From Aplysia californica (Eukaryota; Mollusca; Gastropoda; Aplysiida; Aplysiidae): DNA of 64,000 bases. Positions 1 to 12,700 of this stretch are shown piece by piece. The notes beneath the pieces are model-generated. The model saw only the letters and a program-made list of their open reading frames with translations, ran no database searches and had not been told where the DNA came from. Positions within the stretch are counted from its first letter, which is position 1, and each line of letters starts with the position of its first letter. The DNA lies in assembly GCF_000002075.1 (NCBI RefSeq), contig NW_004797391.1:1351643-1415642 (forward strand), read 5' to 3'. The position numbers were made by a program, and so were the translations under genes.

Positions 1-36
<36 letters not shown>
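1..36. repeat. (AC)n microsatellite
   Basis: Runs off the left edge. Confidence 0.95.
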
Positions 37-39
<3 letters not shown>

Positions 40-337
40 CGCACAATCACACATTTTTGCTGTACGAATACAATGGCCTATTATAGCATACTATGTACGT
101 TCCGTGTTAGATGGTTCTCGTGTTTTATCACTAAAAATGAAAATTCCGAGTACAAATTTTTCTGAATAATAAATAGATCTAAAGATCTAGTGCAAAAGGC
201 TTGTGAACACGACCCGGAAATAAAAAATCTGCAGCCGGATAACAAGTTTTGTTTCGCGTACTCAGCGACTCGGGACTCGTCTTAGTTTTGGAATTCCCAT
301 AATTCTCATTGCTCCTCACGAAACCCGAAGATCACAA

Positions 338-355
338 CTTCCTTTCCTTTTCTCT
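338..355 (+). promoter_or_regulatory. 5' terminal oligopyrimidine (TOP) tract of RPS3A
   Basis: An uninterrupted run of C and T lies 16-33 bp upstream of the RPS3A start codon, where the cap site of a ribosomal protein mRNA is expected. TOP tracts place translation under growth (mTOR/LARP1) control in animals. The exact transcription start is not visible from sequence. Confidence 0.6.
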
Positions 356-370
356 ATCAAGTCAGTCAAC

Positions 371-3300
371 ATGGCTGTCGGTAAAAATAAGCGCCTTACG
401 AAAGGTGGCAAGAAAGGAGCTAAAAAGAAGGTGTAAGTACATTAAATTGGTTAATTTAAATTATTTTGTTTATGGTTTTGATATTGCGTTTGGTTTGAAT
501 AATTGATTTGCAATTTTCATTGAGATTTAGACGGATTGAAATGACTACCCTACCACATTCGTTGCCTTCAGCCTGTAGTGTTGTTCTTCTGAATGTTTAT
601 TATTTCACCGTATTTCTAGCCGGCAAGTGACTGAATTGTCATCAAATTTAAGTTCATATTGCAATAATATCCACATTGCACGACCAAGTTGTGTTTGTTA
701 AAAGAAAAGCACTTTTGAAACTGGGTCTCGTTTAGAGTTAGATCTATAGTGCCTTGGCCTTGTTTTGAATTCCTAATTTTGGTAATCTGAATGAGAAAGA
801 ATAGGTACATCATTGACATTGATCGTCATGACATGACAATAAAAGTTGGCAATAAAAAGGGTTCGTAATTTGGATTCTAACTTTTTAACTAGATCTAAAT
901 TTAATTAAGCTTACTAGACTGGATTTATCTATTCTTTGGGAAGGACCTGTAACAAGTTACCAGAGACCACCCCAACAAACACAATAAATGGAAGGACTTC
1001 TGTAAGGAGCGACCACCCCTTCAAACATAATAAAGAAGAGGCCTACCCCTACCCCTAGCCCTCAATTCTTTTGTTTCATAGTGGTTGCTCTTTACGGAAG
1101 TCCTCCCCAATAAATAAAGGAGACCTTACTCTGCCTTTCTACTCTGTCTCATAGTGTCATAGTAGTCGCTTGTTACAGTTCTCCCAGTCTTTGTGTCCAA
1201 AGCGTTTAATTAGGAGAGTGAAATCTAGATTTAGATCTTAGAGTTCCCACAAGTAAGACTCATCGTCATCGTATAAAAGGCGAAAGCTATAGCCTAACTA
1301 TAACTTTGCAAGAATGACCCTTTCAGCTGCACATGGCACGTACAGGACACAACTTCATTGTTTAAGTTTAGTTGGACCTGAGATTGTTTAACTGTCTATG
1401 GTTGTCTTAAAGTCTAAGAAATGTTGCATGTTTGTTTACCAATGTTTCCGTTTTGCCTACTGTTTTTATTATTATAAATTGATTGAATGTAGAGTCTAGA
1501 TCTAGATCTAGATCTAGATCTAGATATTAGATTCTAGGTCTAATTGACTAATTGTGCCTCTTGAAATTTACTTTGGGTTTCTGTACCTACAAACTTTTGT
1601 CCATTTTACATGATCAATGAATGTTTTGGAGAGGGACATTCTCTCACCCGTAGTGGCTATTGGGACACAAGACTGAAAAGCCTCCTGCTTTTGCTATTCG
1701 GACTCTCATTGCTCCATGGTCCATGGGAGGCTATTCAGACACGAGTGCGAATAGCTGCTGTCTTCTCTCACATGTGGCACATGTGGAGGTGACATTGTTT
1801 TTGTTATAAACATTTTTCCTGTTTTTATTTACCAATTGATTCAATTGGCAATTGGTTTGGATTTAGAATTTAAGCCACTCATTATTGGTCCTTGACATTC
1901 AGTGTGATAGCTTTACAGCTTTGTTCGTTATCATTATGACCTATGTTTTGTAATCAAGCATATAATATGAACTGTGCACCTGTTAGTGATTCACTTTGTG
2001 TTCTTTTGCTTTTTATCCAGGGTTGACCCCTTTACCAAGAAGGAATGGTACGATGTGAAAGCTCCTTCAATGTTTGCTGTGAGGCAAATCGGCAAAACTT
2101 TGGTGACACGTTCTCAAGGAACAAGTAAGTTTTATTTCTTAACACATTACACCCTAACTCGCCCGGGAATTCCCTTACGCGCTCCACCCTGACTTGCCCG
2201 GAACCGCCCGCGCCGACCCAGCGTCTTTAGAAACGAAAGTCTCGCCTTGACGAGACTCTGGGGCCGGGATTTCGATTTGCATAGTATAGCAAAAAGTTTC
2301 TTCTTTCGTTTGATACCGAAACGAAATTTTCCGGGCCAGTAGTTTTAGTATTAGAGCTGATCGAAGTGCGATCGCGTTACCGACACTTTGAAAGTGTCTC
2401 GACTTGTTGAAAAGCGACACAATTGAGTTCGAAAACGGAAATAACGATGGATTTGACCAAAAATGAGCATGTGACAAATCAGTTGGCTCAGATTTTGATG
2501 AAAATGTTGTAGGAAGAGTTTGGGGCGATTCCGATTGATCAGACGGAGAAAATCTAGAATTTAGATCTAGGGCCCGACTGCGAGGCTGAGAGTGACGGGT
2601 CGGACACCCCGATTGAACTAAAGTTAGAACATTTCCAACAGTTTGCGCATACATAAAGTTATATTTTTCTGAAACTACATTCAGTTTTCTTTTTAACTTT
2701 TATTTTTTCAGGATTTTTGGAATTTGTTTAGTATTTTTTTAATGTGTTTTTTAAAGGCTAGTATTCACAGGAGATGGGTTCTTTCCCCTTGCTTAAGATC
2801 TAACAATGGACTTCCCGTCCAGGCCCTTAGGGTGTAATGTGTTAAGTGGGCCATAGTTTGAGAGGAATACCATAACGAAAGACAACTATGAAACAGAGTT
2901 GGGGGTTGGGTCTCTATTTTATTGTTTGTTTGAGATGAAGCTACAGCGAGCACCAACCACACCTCTTTGATTGGGCCAAATATAGATGACGTTTGTCCGC
3001 CATCTATTTTTGTCTTCCAGGGTTTCCCTCCCCAAATGACTAGATCTCGCCATGTTTTTTTTAATGTATTAATTTGTGTAATCTTTTATAAACAAGCTCA
3101 GCATTTCTCTCCCCATAAATTTACTTTCTCGTTGTACACACGCACACATACACACAAGCGCGCGCACACACAGCCCAAGCAGTCGTCTATGAAACCTAGT
3201 GACGTAGCCCATCATGTGGTAAAAGAGACAAAACGGGCCCGCCACAGTGAGATTTAGTCAACTGGCGAGGGAAGCCCCTGAAGACTGGGGGGGAAAAAAA

Positions 3301-6300
3301 AGAAATGGGGGAAATACGTCATCTATATGGGCCAATCACAGAGGTGTGCCAGGTGCTCGCTGTAGCTTCCTGTGTTTGTTGGGGTGGTTGCTTGCTACGG
3401 AAGTCCTTTCCATAGTTTTATCACCCTTACTAAGGACATTGAGCAAATGTTCACTTTTGACTCCTGCACACAGATGCATTGCTTTGGGGGTCAAACTGCA
3501 TGAATTTTTTGCTGCAGTCCACACAAAATGAATTATAATGATCCAATATGGCAGAAATAGAAAATCTACAAATTTGACCCTATTGTCGATTTTTTGCCAA
3601 TACCTCGCAACCTCAGTGCTTTTTTGTCGTATCTTTTTAATGACAGTTAAAACAGTTCATAACAAGAGTGAGCTTAAGAAGTCACATTTTCACTGTATAG
3701 AAAATGGAGATATGACAAGAAAGCACTAAGGTCGCAATCTCCTCATGTAGATTGTGAGAAGTACAGTCGAACCCGTGTAAGACGGAATCACAAGGGAGTG
3801 GGGAAAAAATTCCGTCTTAGACAGGGGAATTTAGGAGGGGGTGTTCAAAGGCCCAGCCGGTGGGATCCAAGGATTGCTTGTCCGATCGGCAAGCAGTGGT
3901 CAAAACTTCACACCTCAGCTGCTGGTCTGATAATGACATGCGTCAGTCTTATGTATCTATTACCATCAGTGCTTGCCTTTCATAGGACCGCTGTTTGACC
4001 TAGGCTATCAAAAAACAGAAACATTGGAACATCTCCTTTGCTTCCACCCATAGTCCCACCCACCAATGCCACCCCTCACTGCCATCATGTAACAACGATT
4101 CAAGGAACTCTTTTTCTCGGCTGGCCGTACGATCAGGGCGGCAGGCATTGGTCAATCTAATTTCTCACCTCTGGCTTCTGACTACCCAGGAAAGTTTCCC
4201 TAATGACCTAATGGCTCGCTGCTCGAGCACTCTCACGGGCAGTCGTGAGATTTCACACCCACACTACACTGACCATCTACATCGCTCAGGGCTCACATGA
4301 TGGGGTAACATCTACCCCCAAATTGCACCCCTACTCCCCTTCCTCGCCCAGCGGCATGGCTATGGCGTTAAGTTTAGAGCCGGCTGAACCAAACTTGCGA
4401 GTTTTGTTTCAAATCAGGGCTGAGCGGGCAAAGCATTTTCTGTCTTAGACAGGTGAAACCCTTGGAAGGGAGCGGATTTTTCTTTACGTTTCCGCGTTGG
4501 ACAGGTTTCCGTTTTATACAGGTAATTAAAGAGGAATATATCAAGGGGGGAGCGGGGAGATTCCGTTTTATACAGGTTTCCGTTAAGGCAGGTTCGACTG
4601 TAACTATTTTGTCAGCACGCCTCACAAATGCTTAAAAATGCTCTTTTCTGCATTTGAACTAATTCAAACTGTTCCTTGGCGGGATCACTGGTGTGGTTTG
4701 CTCATTCTTCTTCCCTGTTAAACGTCTGTTATCCTGATCTCTCCTCCTCCTCCTTAATGTTTGTTACTCTCTTGTTGAAACAACTCTATATAATCTTCAG
4801 CACTTATTTTGACTTTATTGTGTTGCAAGTGCCATAAACGCTTACTAAAAGAAATCCCCTTTTCCTCAATTAGAAATTGCCAGTGACAACTTGAAGGGCC
4901 GCGTCTTTGAAGTGAGCTTGGCTGATCTTCAGAACGATGAGGTTACTTTCCGCAAGTTCAAGCTCATTGCCGAGGAAGTGCAGGGCCGCAACGTGCTGAC
5001 CAACTTCTACGGCATGTCTCTCACTCGTGACAAGCTCTGCTCTATGGTGAAGAAGTGGCAGGTCAGTATTTTCTGTTCTTTCGACCTTCCTCAACTCACT
5101 CAACCCTTGGCCTAAACTTATGGGTTTTCAGCTCTCCCTAGAGATTTTTTACTTAAATTTGGAAAAAAAAAGATCCCAACTAAATTTTAACATATCCTAA
5201 CCAAATTTGGTGCGTATTTTTATTGTAACCTATATTTGTGTTTATTGGAAAATTGAAGGCAAAATGAAATAGTTTTATGCAATACTCCGTGGAAAAAAAT
5301 CTATACAAGATCAAAAAGTAAACAAAAAGCGAAGAGAGGAAATGCGTTGAAATTACACGCATATTTGGGCTTTTTACTTCTGGTCATAATCTGTTTCAAA
5401 CGAAAAATGGTTACTCTTCAATTAGGCTAAAGCCTGCTTCACACAAAAGTAGTGTTTTCGGTCATGAGAGCTAAATTTTCTATATAGATACTGTCTAGGG
5501 TTGGAGCATTGCACGCTCATACTGATATTATCGGCGTTAGGGCTGGGTGAGTTACGTTTCTCTTAACTATAGTGTGCTTAAAGACATCTTTCATTTCATG
5601 TTTCATTGGTTCAGTGAAGTAGTAAAAGCATTTTTTAAAAGTTGATATGATAACAATGTATTAATAGTTTGCTTGTATTGTTTATGAAGCTTTTAGAAAT
5701 CCATCTTATGAGTATTTCTGCTTGGTCTTTCCCAGACTCTTATTGAGGCCAATGTTGATGTGAAGACAACAGATGGCTATTTGCTGCGTGTGTTCGCTAT
5801 TGGATTCACCAAGAAGAGGAACAACCAAGTGAAGAAGACCTGCTATGCTCAGCATGCTCAGGTTAGTGAAGTCTTTATTCTACCTTGTGTGAATGGGATG
5901 GGCAGGTATGAATACTTAAACCGTGTCCGTACGCCCTGGAGTGATTTCGTACCCCTGGGGTTGTATTCTTCACATTTTAGAATACTTCTAGTACGAACAT
6001 CTCTTTGAAACTTTCAATATTTCTGAAAAAATCATTTTGACAGACTGCTATGCAAAGCATATGGATCGGATTAAAAAGTAAATTTCCTCTTTGAAAGTGG
6101 TGGCACTGAGTTCCCCACGTCGTAGGGATACGGTAGTAGAACACGGCATACAGATGTGGTTAAAGGTACTGGATGAAAGTCTGGTTTTTAGACAGACTTG
6201 CGACTAATAAGAACCAATGCAGACTGAATTTGAGAAAATGGTTGTAGTCTTAGATATGTGACTGTCACGAGGCCGTTTCTGAGGGTTCAATCTAGCATGG

Positions 6301-9300
6301 AGAGAGGGGCAGTTAGAAAATGGTTGTAGTCATAGAATCGTAGATATGTGACCTGCCATGTGACGGTTTGTTTTGACCATTTTCATCTGTGAAAGACTAG
6401 TCTTGCTTCCGGCCATAGATCTGACCTACATACTTGTCTAATGATGATTTGTTTTTGTTTTTTAACCTGTTTGAAGGAAGCTTGCGGTTTTCAATGGTGT
6501 GTTGCTCATAATTGAGTAGATATTGGGTTTTGTTGGAGAGCACCACTGGCAGATACTGCTTGTTTTCTCTGTGTTATTTGTCTTTGTTACGTCCCTGCAC
6601 AACAATATAACCGTTATCGTGATGAGATGCTTCTCTTTACTCACACTGAATAGATTACACTGTTTACGGGGAATTGTTTTTTTGACAGTGGTCCGTTTCA
6701 TTGTTTATCGTAGCATTGCTTTAGGCTGAGGCCTGGATGGTTTCGGCTTAATGAATTGACATGTTTGGTTTGGTTGGTGTTTATGACTGCTTAAAGCGGG
6801 AAGAAAGGTTGGCTTTGCACAGTGGGACACCTGTTGAATAAGTTGGGATATATTTGTACGGTTTAGCACGCACAATGCAAAATTGCCAAGACAAATCTTT
6901 TTATGTATAGATTTTGCGGTGTACATGTTTGTCGTTTAAAGTTTATAATGTAAAGAAAAAATCTGGATAATCTGTTTATGTGCGTGCTAGACTTTATTTT
7001 TTGTCTTCTGTGTGTGTGTCGGTAATGTTGTTCTGTATTTGGCAGATCCAACGATTTTTCACTTGCATTGAATTGATCGCTTCTCTTCCACGAGAACACG
7101 CTTTGAAGTGTTCTTATTTTTGTGGAGTGAACTGTTTTTATACGTTTAAAAAAAAATGTATATTTTGTATTTTTCTCAGGTGAAGGCTATCAGGAAGAAG
7201 ATGGTTGAGATTGTCTCGCGTGAAGTCTCCAGCAACGACATGAAGGAGGTTGTCAACAAGCTGTAAGTGGCGTGTGCCATTCTTTCCTGAGCTACAGTTA
7301 ACATTTTTTTCTGTTTTTTTTTTATAATCCAGTGTTAAAGTTTTTAGTAGGCAGGCTGTGTTACCTATTGTCAGGTGTGATCATTGTAGAGTGGGTGTGT
7401 CTGTTGTACTGTACTTGGTGATTTTGGTGTGGGGTTAACTTGTTGAGATGGACGTGTTGTAGATTGTGAAGTGGTGTTGTGGGTATTTCAAATATATTTA
7501 AAAAAAACCCAAATCCATCTTTATTTTGTTCAGGGAGGGGGATCATCAAACGAGATGTTTACAGTTGATTAGATGCTCTATGTTTATGGCCACGGCATTG
7601 AATTAGCCGTGGTAGTTGGGGTGTGTGGGCGGCGCACTAGATGTAAGTGGTGGTAATGTAACGGCGGTCTGGTGCTCTTTTAAAGCTTCCACAAATGTGT
7701 AGAGACAATCTGTGCATGGATTTTAGGGTTCACTTGTTGCCTCAGTGAGCAAACGTTTGCCTTTTGAACTGGGGAGTTACTCGTGGCAAAAAGCTGTAAA
7801 TCAGGTAATGTCCTTGAGTTAAGTAATTGGGTATGTGATTTTCCAACCTTTGTTGATGGTTGGCGGGTGCTCTGGTTTGGTTTGCTCCTTTCCTATCAAA
7901 CATCTATCGTCTTTTTCTTTCCTCCTTCATTTTTATGTTTGTTACTCTCTTGTAACACCTCTAATCTTCAGGACTTGTATGACTATGTGTTGCAAGTGCT
8001 GTAAAACTCTTACTTAAAAAAACCCAACCCCTTTGTTGTCCTCTGTCTTGTGCCCAAAAACTTGCTGTTCTTCCCAAAATGTTGTTACTCGTGATACGCA
8101 GACCTGCCAAGTCCTCCAATAAAATCGAAGCTCTGATTTCCCCCCCCCCCCCCCCACTTGTCAAACCCCGATAAGATTTGCATAAAAGTCCAGTTTTATT
8201 TTTCTTGAAGTGCGTCTCCATGGGTCGTATGCAACTTTCTGTAATTGAGATGAAAATACACTTTTTGTGTTCAATTACATTATTTGTGCAACTTGCAGAT
8301 GACACGAAAATAGGCCTACATGTTTTTTGTTTGTGTGTATTTTTGCTAAATAGTTTTATTTGCTGTGGTCAGTTCGCTACACAATCTCATATACTTGTGC
8401 TCTGGAGACACCACACACGCATGCACCCGAACTTTTTATTCTTTTGGGAGTATTTTCGGGGGAAATGTTTTTGGTCATTGAGTGGTTGAATGGTCAGGAG
8501 TTTATTTTATTGTCTTGTTCTCAGTGCGTCATTTAAGTTTTTTCTGTTAGCGGCAGGGTTAATTTACATCTTTCTTACCTTTTGTGTTTACAGGATCCCA
8601 GACAGCATTGGCAAGGACATTGAAAAGAGCTGCCAAGGAATCTACCCTCTTCACGATGTCTTGATTCACAAAGTCAAGGTCCTGAAGAAGCCCAAGTTTG
8701 ATGGTGAGTTGATCAAGTTAATTGACTGGTGGTGTCAGAAAAGAAAATCACTACTAGGAAGATTGTGTTTGCAAATGTGGCTAGAGATGGAGAAATCGTT
8801 AATGCGGTGATTCTACGGGCGCATGATAAGGGCTGTGGTGAAAGAAATTAATGCTGAAACTTGAACTAAAATTTTAAAAACTATTCGAAATGGTGTTTCT
8901 CGTGGTTGTGACATTTAACTTTCAAACATGAAAATGGAGGAAAATTGGGGTATACGCTGGGTAACTCTTTCAAAGTACATGTCTATTCATTATCCCCAGT
9001 TTTGTGTTTGTCAGTGGTGCGATGACAAATTAATTGAATTAAAGTAGAATGGCAAGGGGAACATGCTTTTCAACACTTTCCATTCATCTGGCTCATAATG
9101 GAAAACTCTTTGCATCCACGTCTGCCAAGAGCCAAAGACATGGTAAAATAGGGTATGTCTAAAATCTCAACATCTCTTGGAAAAAGAAAAAATTGGAAAG
9201 AAATTTTCTGAAAACGTTCAGAGGTGTACAAACGGCACTTTGATGCTATATTTATGTCAACGCTGACCCAATTTTCTGTGATTATGATGAATGGAAATAG

Positions 9301-11206
9301 CTTTGTTTTCATCTAGGTAGTACTATTCCAACTGTTGTGAGATACGTCTATAGTGCAGCAAAAAATAGGAACCTATGATTATAATAGTAATTGCAAGGAC
9401 AGTGGTAGATGGTGCCAGTGCTGCAGCACATGTCTATTGTTTTACCATATTAGATAAAATGAGCCAATCTGTATGTAAACTGCATGACGGACAGGTGATA
9501 AACTTAGCAATGCCAATCGCCCGCTGCGCCTTGTGCCGGAAATCGGCCTCCGCGCGAGGGTTATTTTTTGGGCCGCTCAGAATCAGAAGTGACTCTCTTC
9601 TAAATTTAGTTATGGGAAAACTGGACGAAAATAAATGAAACTCGGCAACCAACGACATGCCAGCGTACAATCCCGAACAATTACTAGAACCGGAGATATC
9701 GCCATGTTTGTGCGAATTTCCTCTGCGGTTCGAAAACTAAGCGGAGCTGCGGGTTGATCGCCGACCACACAAGCGCCCCACATGTCTTCTTTATTGCTGT
9801 AAAATTTCAGATCTCTGCGTTCAGTAGATTTTCCGTACCAACTTAAAATTACCACCCATCCATTGATAAAACCCTAGATCTAGAAACTTGATAGCGCATT
9901 CCAAACGCGAGGTGCCGGCACGCAAGAGGCGCGTGGTCGCTAGGAGGCATGTGATTGGCTGCCTATAACCAAATGGGTCACCGATGACTACATCGCGGGT
10001 TTTCCCGATAGTGCTTTACTGAGTTTTAGAAGGGGTGATCGCGTCGCGGTAAAAACGATGTCACGCAATTCAACAAATTTCACGCAAATATCAGTCTTTA
10101 AGATCCAAAGTAATGAAGACATCGAAAAAGTGATGGCAGAACTAGATTCGGCACTAAAAATCACATGGAGATGCCAAGTTTCATTCATATTCTCCAATTC
10201 ATTACTGACTTATGAACAGTTTTTCCTCAAAATACATCAAAACATGTCCCACATTTTGGCGATTTTTTCCTATATGAAGGTCCTCCAACATTTTGCAAAC
10301 AAAAATCCCAACAACTTTTTAATTTATCAATGGATTTTTAATTTTTAAAAACCATAGTTCTTAGAATTTACTCTATTTTCATTTAAGTCCATTTTTAAGC
10401 AATATGGATGAAAATTTAATTTTTCATTGTCATTGCTAATAAACTGTTGTGGAGAAGATGCTACTTAGGTTTTTTTGCAATTAACTTTCTGTTAAAAAAT
10501 TATTTTTTTTGCCTCTGAATAAAGGCATTAGTGTTTTTCTGTGCTCAAGATTGCCAAAAACAATGAATTACATTTTAACACACACACACACCCCCGGCGG
10601 TGTCTTTAGACCATTTCTGGGGGGGGGGGGCATTAACTTCTTATGCTCTGTTAAATTGTAAATGGGCTGATTCATCAATGTCATGCTCATAATTGTGCCT
10701 GAACTACAACGGGGAACTGCTGCCTTTTCTTTCCTAACCCTTACTATCATCATTTCCCCTCTACTTCTTTCCGCTATTTTCGGGGTGCCTTGATAGTCGA
10801 AGCAGACTTTGTGCTGTTGAAGCTAGAGAGGTGAGCAGAGTAAGCCTGATTCTCTGTAAGGACTTCTCTGCTGACATCCACTCCTTGGCGCTCATATGAC
10901 CTTATGCTAGTGCCGTAAGACCTACTAAAACTAAAAAACAAATGAATCTTCTTCTTGATCGCATCACACTTGAAGTCTGGTATCTGTCTTAAATTGGGCT
11001 GTCCTGCTCAGTTTATCTGTCGGCCCGTATAGCTTGTAAAAAACAAGTGAATGATGAGATGAATCTGTTTGTGTGTTTCAGTTGGCAAGCTGATGGAACT
11101 GCACGGCGAGGGAAGCACCACCACCTCCAAGGGTGTGACCTCCGAGGGTGGGGAGAAGGTCGACAGAGTCGATGGCTACGAACCACCTGTTCTGCAGAAT
11201 GTTTAA
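371..11206 (+). CDS. RPS3A: Ribosomal protein S3A (eS1), complete, 7 coding exons
   Basis: Component of the 40S ribosomal subunit platform near the mRNA exit channel. Coding exons are 371-432, 2021-2124, 4874-5061, 5736-5861, 7180-7262, 8594-8703 and 11082-11206. They sum to 798 bp (265 aa; the human protein has 264), every junction is GT-AG and all phases agree. Recognisable blocks in order: [95 protein letters not shown] and the C-terminal DGYEPPV. The ATG at 371 gives the conserved start [16 protein letters not shown] and follows a pyrimidine tract typical of ribosomal protein mRNAs. Introns are 0.7-2.7 kb and rich in transposon relics. Vertebrate RPS3A hosts a C/D snoRNA; I could not support one here. 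Converges on SLX4. Confidence 0.97.
433..2020 (+). other. RPS3A intron 1, no gene
   Basis: AT-rich intron between a GTAAGT donor and a TTTTATCCAG acceptor. It holds a short TCTAGA hexamer run near 1495-1525. I see no coding exon, RNA gene or recognisable transposon. Confidence 0.6.
2139..2845. mobile_element. piggyBac-type element, 0.7 kb, TTAA-bounded
   Basis: Both ends are perfect inverted copies of TTAACACATTACACCCTAA, so each end carries the TTAA target duplication of piggyBac. The 707-bp interior has a short reading frame beginning MDLTKNEHV near 2447 that is interrupted after about 20 codons, so it is a non-autonomous relic. It starts 15 bp after the exon 2 donor of RPS3A. A second diverged copy lies at 36987-37400. 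Confidence 0.8.
3607..3735. mobile_element. Short MITE with CAGTGCTT-type inverted termini (copy 1)
   Basis: About 130 bp with inverted termini around CCTCAGTGCTTTYTTGTC, in RPS3A intron 2. A second copy sits at 18416-18559. The superfamily is not clear because no target duplication could be fixed. Confidence 0.6.
3764..4600. mobile_element. pogo/Tigger-type non-autonomous element, 837 bp
   Basis: The termini are CAGTCGAACC at the left and GGTTCGACTG at the right, each flanked by TA (3762-3763, 4601-4602), the target of Tc1/mariner-pogo elements. Near the right end several short direct repeats of TTCCGTTTTATACAGG occur. No transposase frame was seen. It lies in RPS3A intron 2. Confidence 0.75.
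4675..4853 (+). repeat. Short SINE (family V1), diverged
   Basis: Old copy of the abundant short SINE. The head resembles GGCGGGTGCTCTGGTGTGG and the 3' tail has the GCACTT...AAGTGCC hairpin variant. It ends 20 bp before RPS3A exon 3. Confidence 0.65.
5916..6163. mobile_element. TTAA-bounded MITE (piggyBac-like), copy 1
   Basis: A 248-bp element beginning TTAAACCGTGTCCGTACG and ending in TTAA. It is homologous over its length to 18587-18894 and, inverted, to 33478-33640. It lies in RPS3A intron 4. Confidence 0.65.
7853..8025 (+). repeat. Short SINE (family V1)
   Basis: Carries the full head GGTTGGCGGGTGCTCTGG and the TTTGTTACTCTCTTGTAACA core of the family, with a degenerate tail hairpin. 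In RPS3A intron 5. Confidence 0.75.
8704..11081 (+). other. RPS3A intron 6: mostly unassigned sequence
   Basis: The 2.4-kb intron contains a long SINE (10600-10932), a short CA run and homopolymers. 9060-10500 is unexplained; short frames there show no recognisable domain and I did not match them to a repeat in this window. Confidence 0.5.
10600..10932 (+). repeat. Long SINE (family V2)
   Basis: The body contains AAATGGGCTGATTCATCAAT, GGGGTGCCTTGATAG and GCAGACTTTGTGCTGTTGAA. It ends in the same 3' tail as the short SINE (GGCGCTCATATGACCTTATG) followed by CTAAAACTAAA. Other copies: 26078-26500, 43415-43805, 46020-46412, 58120-58496. Confidence 0.75.
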
Positions 11207-11223
11207 GTGAACCAATAGAGTGT

Positions 11224-11229
11224 AATAAA
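11224..11229 (+). terminator. Polyadenylation signal of RPS3A
   Basis: AATAAA lies 18 bp after the RPS3A stop codon, giving a very short 3' UTR as is usual for ribosomal protein genes. Confidence 0.8.
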
Positions 11230-11317
11230 TTCACAGAAAAAAAGTCTCTTGAGTTTTGTTATCTTTGTTTTTTCTGCGCTTTCCTGCTTTCAAAATTGTT
11301 TCCTGGGTACAGCTGTG

Positions 11318-11478
11318 ATTGGTTCGTCGGGTGCGGTTTGCTCCTTCTTTTCTCTCTAACTTTCTATCCTCGCTCCTTTTTTGTTGTTGTTTATATTTAA
11401 TGTTAATCTCTTGTTACACCTCATCTTCAATATTGATCTAATTGTGTTGCAAGTGCTGTAAAACTCACTAAAAACAAA
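11318..11478 (+). repeat. Short SINE (family V1), diverged
   Basis: Old copy between the converging RPS3A and SLX4 genes; the head, the CTCTTGTTACACCT core and the TTGCAAGTGCTGTAAAAC tail are recognisable. Confidence 0.6.
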
Positions 11479-11869
11479 CACAGGTAGTTCAACTCATCAC
11501 AAGAGGAGTCAATTGTAGTGGGAGAATGAAGATAAGAATGACACCGAACTGCATGGACATTTCAGATCTTAACTTTTATTGCAAAAGAGATGACAACATA
11601 ATAATAGTTACAATTTCACTCAGGCAGTGCATGATCCATGCACTATGTACTTCAGTAAGACCAAAAGGCTAGACCTAGAACCCAAATGGCCGCTGGATCG
11701 GAAAAGTAAGTAAAGTATGTACTTCACTACAACTACAACTATTGTCATCTTTACTTACATACCATGGAACACTCAGAGAACATTCTCAGCTGACTGGGCC
11801 TGGGAGGCATACAGTTGGTAAAGGTTTCAAACACTTACTTTAAAGTAACAAAGATCTTTCAGCGTTTAT

Positions 11870-12042
11870 GGTCAGGTAGGTAGGGCCTACCCATTCCCAC
11901 CCGACTGATTGAAGAGAGGAAAATACTTGTAACCGTAAAGTGCCTTTCTCCAGGACACAATGTTGAGCCCCTGATGGGGTTCGAACCCATTACCTTTTGG
12001 TTATGAGCCTGAAAGCCTTGCCACCAGACCACAGACGCTGTG
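11870..12042 (-). repeat. tRNA-derived SINE (family T1)
   Basis: Read on the minus strand from 12042, a tRNA-like head has an A-box-like TGGTCTGGTGGCAAGG and the B box GGTTCGAACCC. The shared body TTGTGTCCTGGAGAAAGGCA follows. Related copies are at 32480-32668 and 48430-48600. Confidence 0.7.
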
Positions 12043-12064
12043 TGAAATATACTTTTTCAACGGC

Positions 12065-12700
12065 GTAATTTTACAATTTGATTTTGAGCTCTTTTCACCC
12101 CCCTGTCAATCCCTTATCTTTCTAAAACAATACCATGCCGGTTTTAAAACAGAAAATATATGAAATAGATCTAAATACGGATTACTGGTGTATCGAAGGT
12201 TTCAAGAGAAAAATAGAACAGGATCTGATTTGATTGGAGCATAAGCTTATTTTGTATTTAGAGGTTGTTTTGAATAAATCTCTCGTCTGTTTTTTATAGA
12301 CCTAGATCTTTGCATGAACCAAGTACCTGGTATGTACTAAATTAGGTCAAATTTTATGCCTTCATTTAAAAGTTATTACGAAAACCAAGGGTTCCGTTAT
12401 TTTGTGTCACGTGTTATCATATTATATTTGGTCGATAACTTTATTGTTAACGTACTCATGTGTCATTACTAGTAAATGTTGCTAATAACATTTGATGAAT
12501 TTGTATTGTTTGTCATGATTTTTTAAAAGGCTGTGCTGCATTTATGCTACCGGTACTCAAATTGTCATGTTTTTTAATTAAACTAAAAATGTTACGCCCG
12601 TATTAATGCGCCTGGGATGGGAAGGTTGCAATTTTTAGGCAGTTTACCTTGCAATTTTTCTTTTTCAAAAATGCAATTTTCCGCGGGGCCAGTTTCATAT
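12065..12700 (+). repeat. Dispersed 0.6-kb repeat (family R), arm 1
   Basis: Aligns in inverted orientation with 22745-23375 along its whole length. Shared blocks include GTTAACGTACTC-like, CTACCGGTACTCAAATTGTC and AAGGTTGCAATTTTT stretches. The transposon class is unknown; no target duplication was found. Confidence 0.65.

Noticed and set aside
371-11206. Intronic C/D snoRNA in RPS3A, as in vertebrates
   Set aside because: Several TGATGA boxes occur (near 6440, 6620, 9287, 11053) but none has a CTGA box at a fitting distance with a terminal stem.
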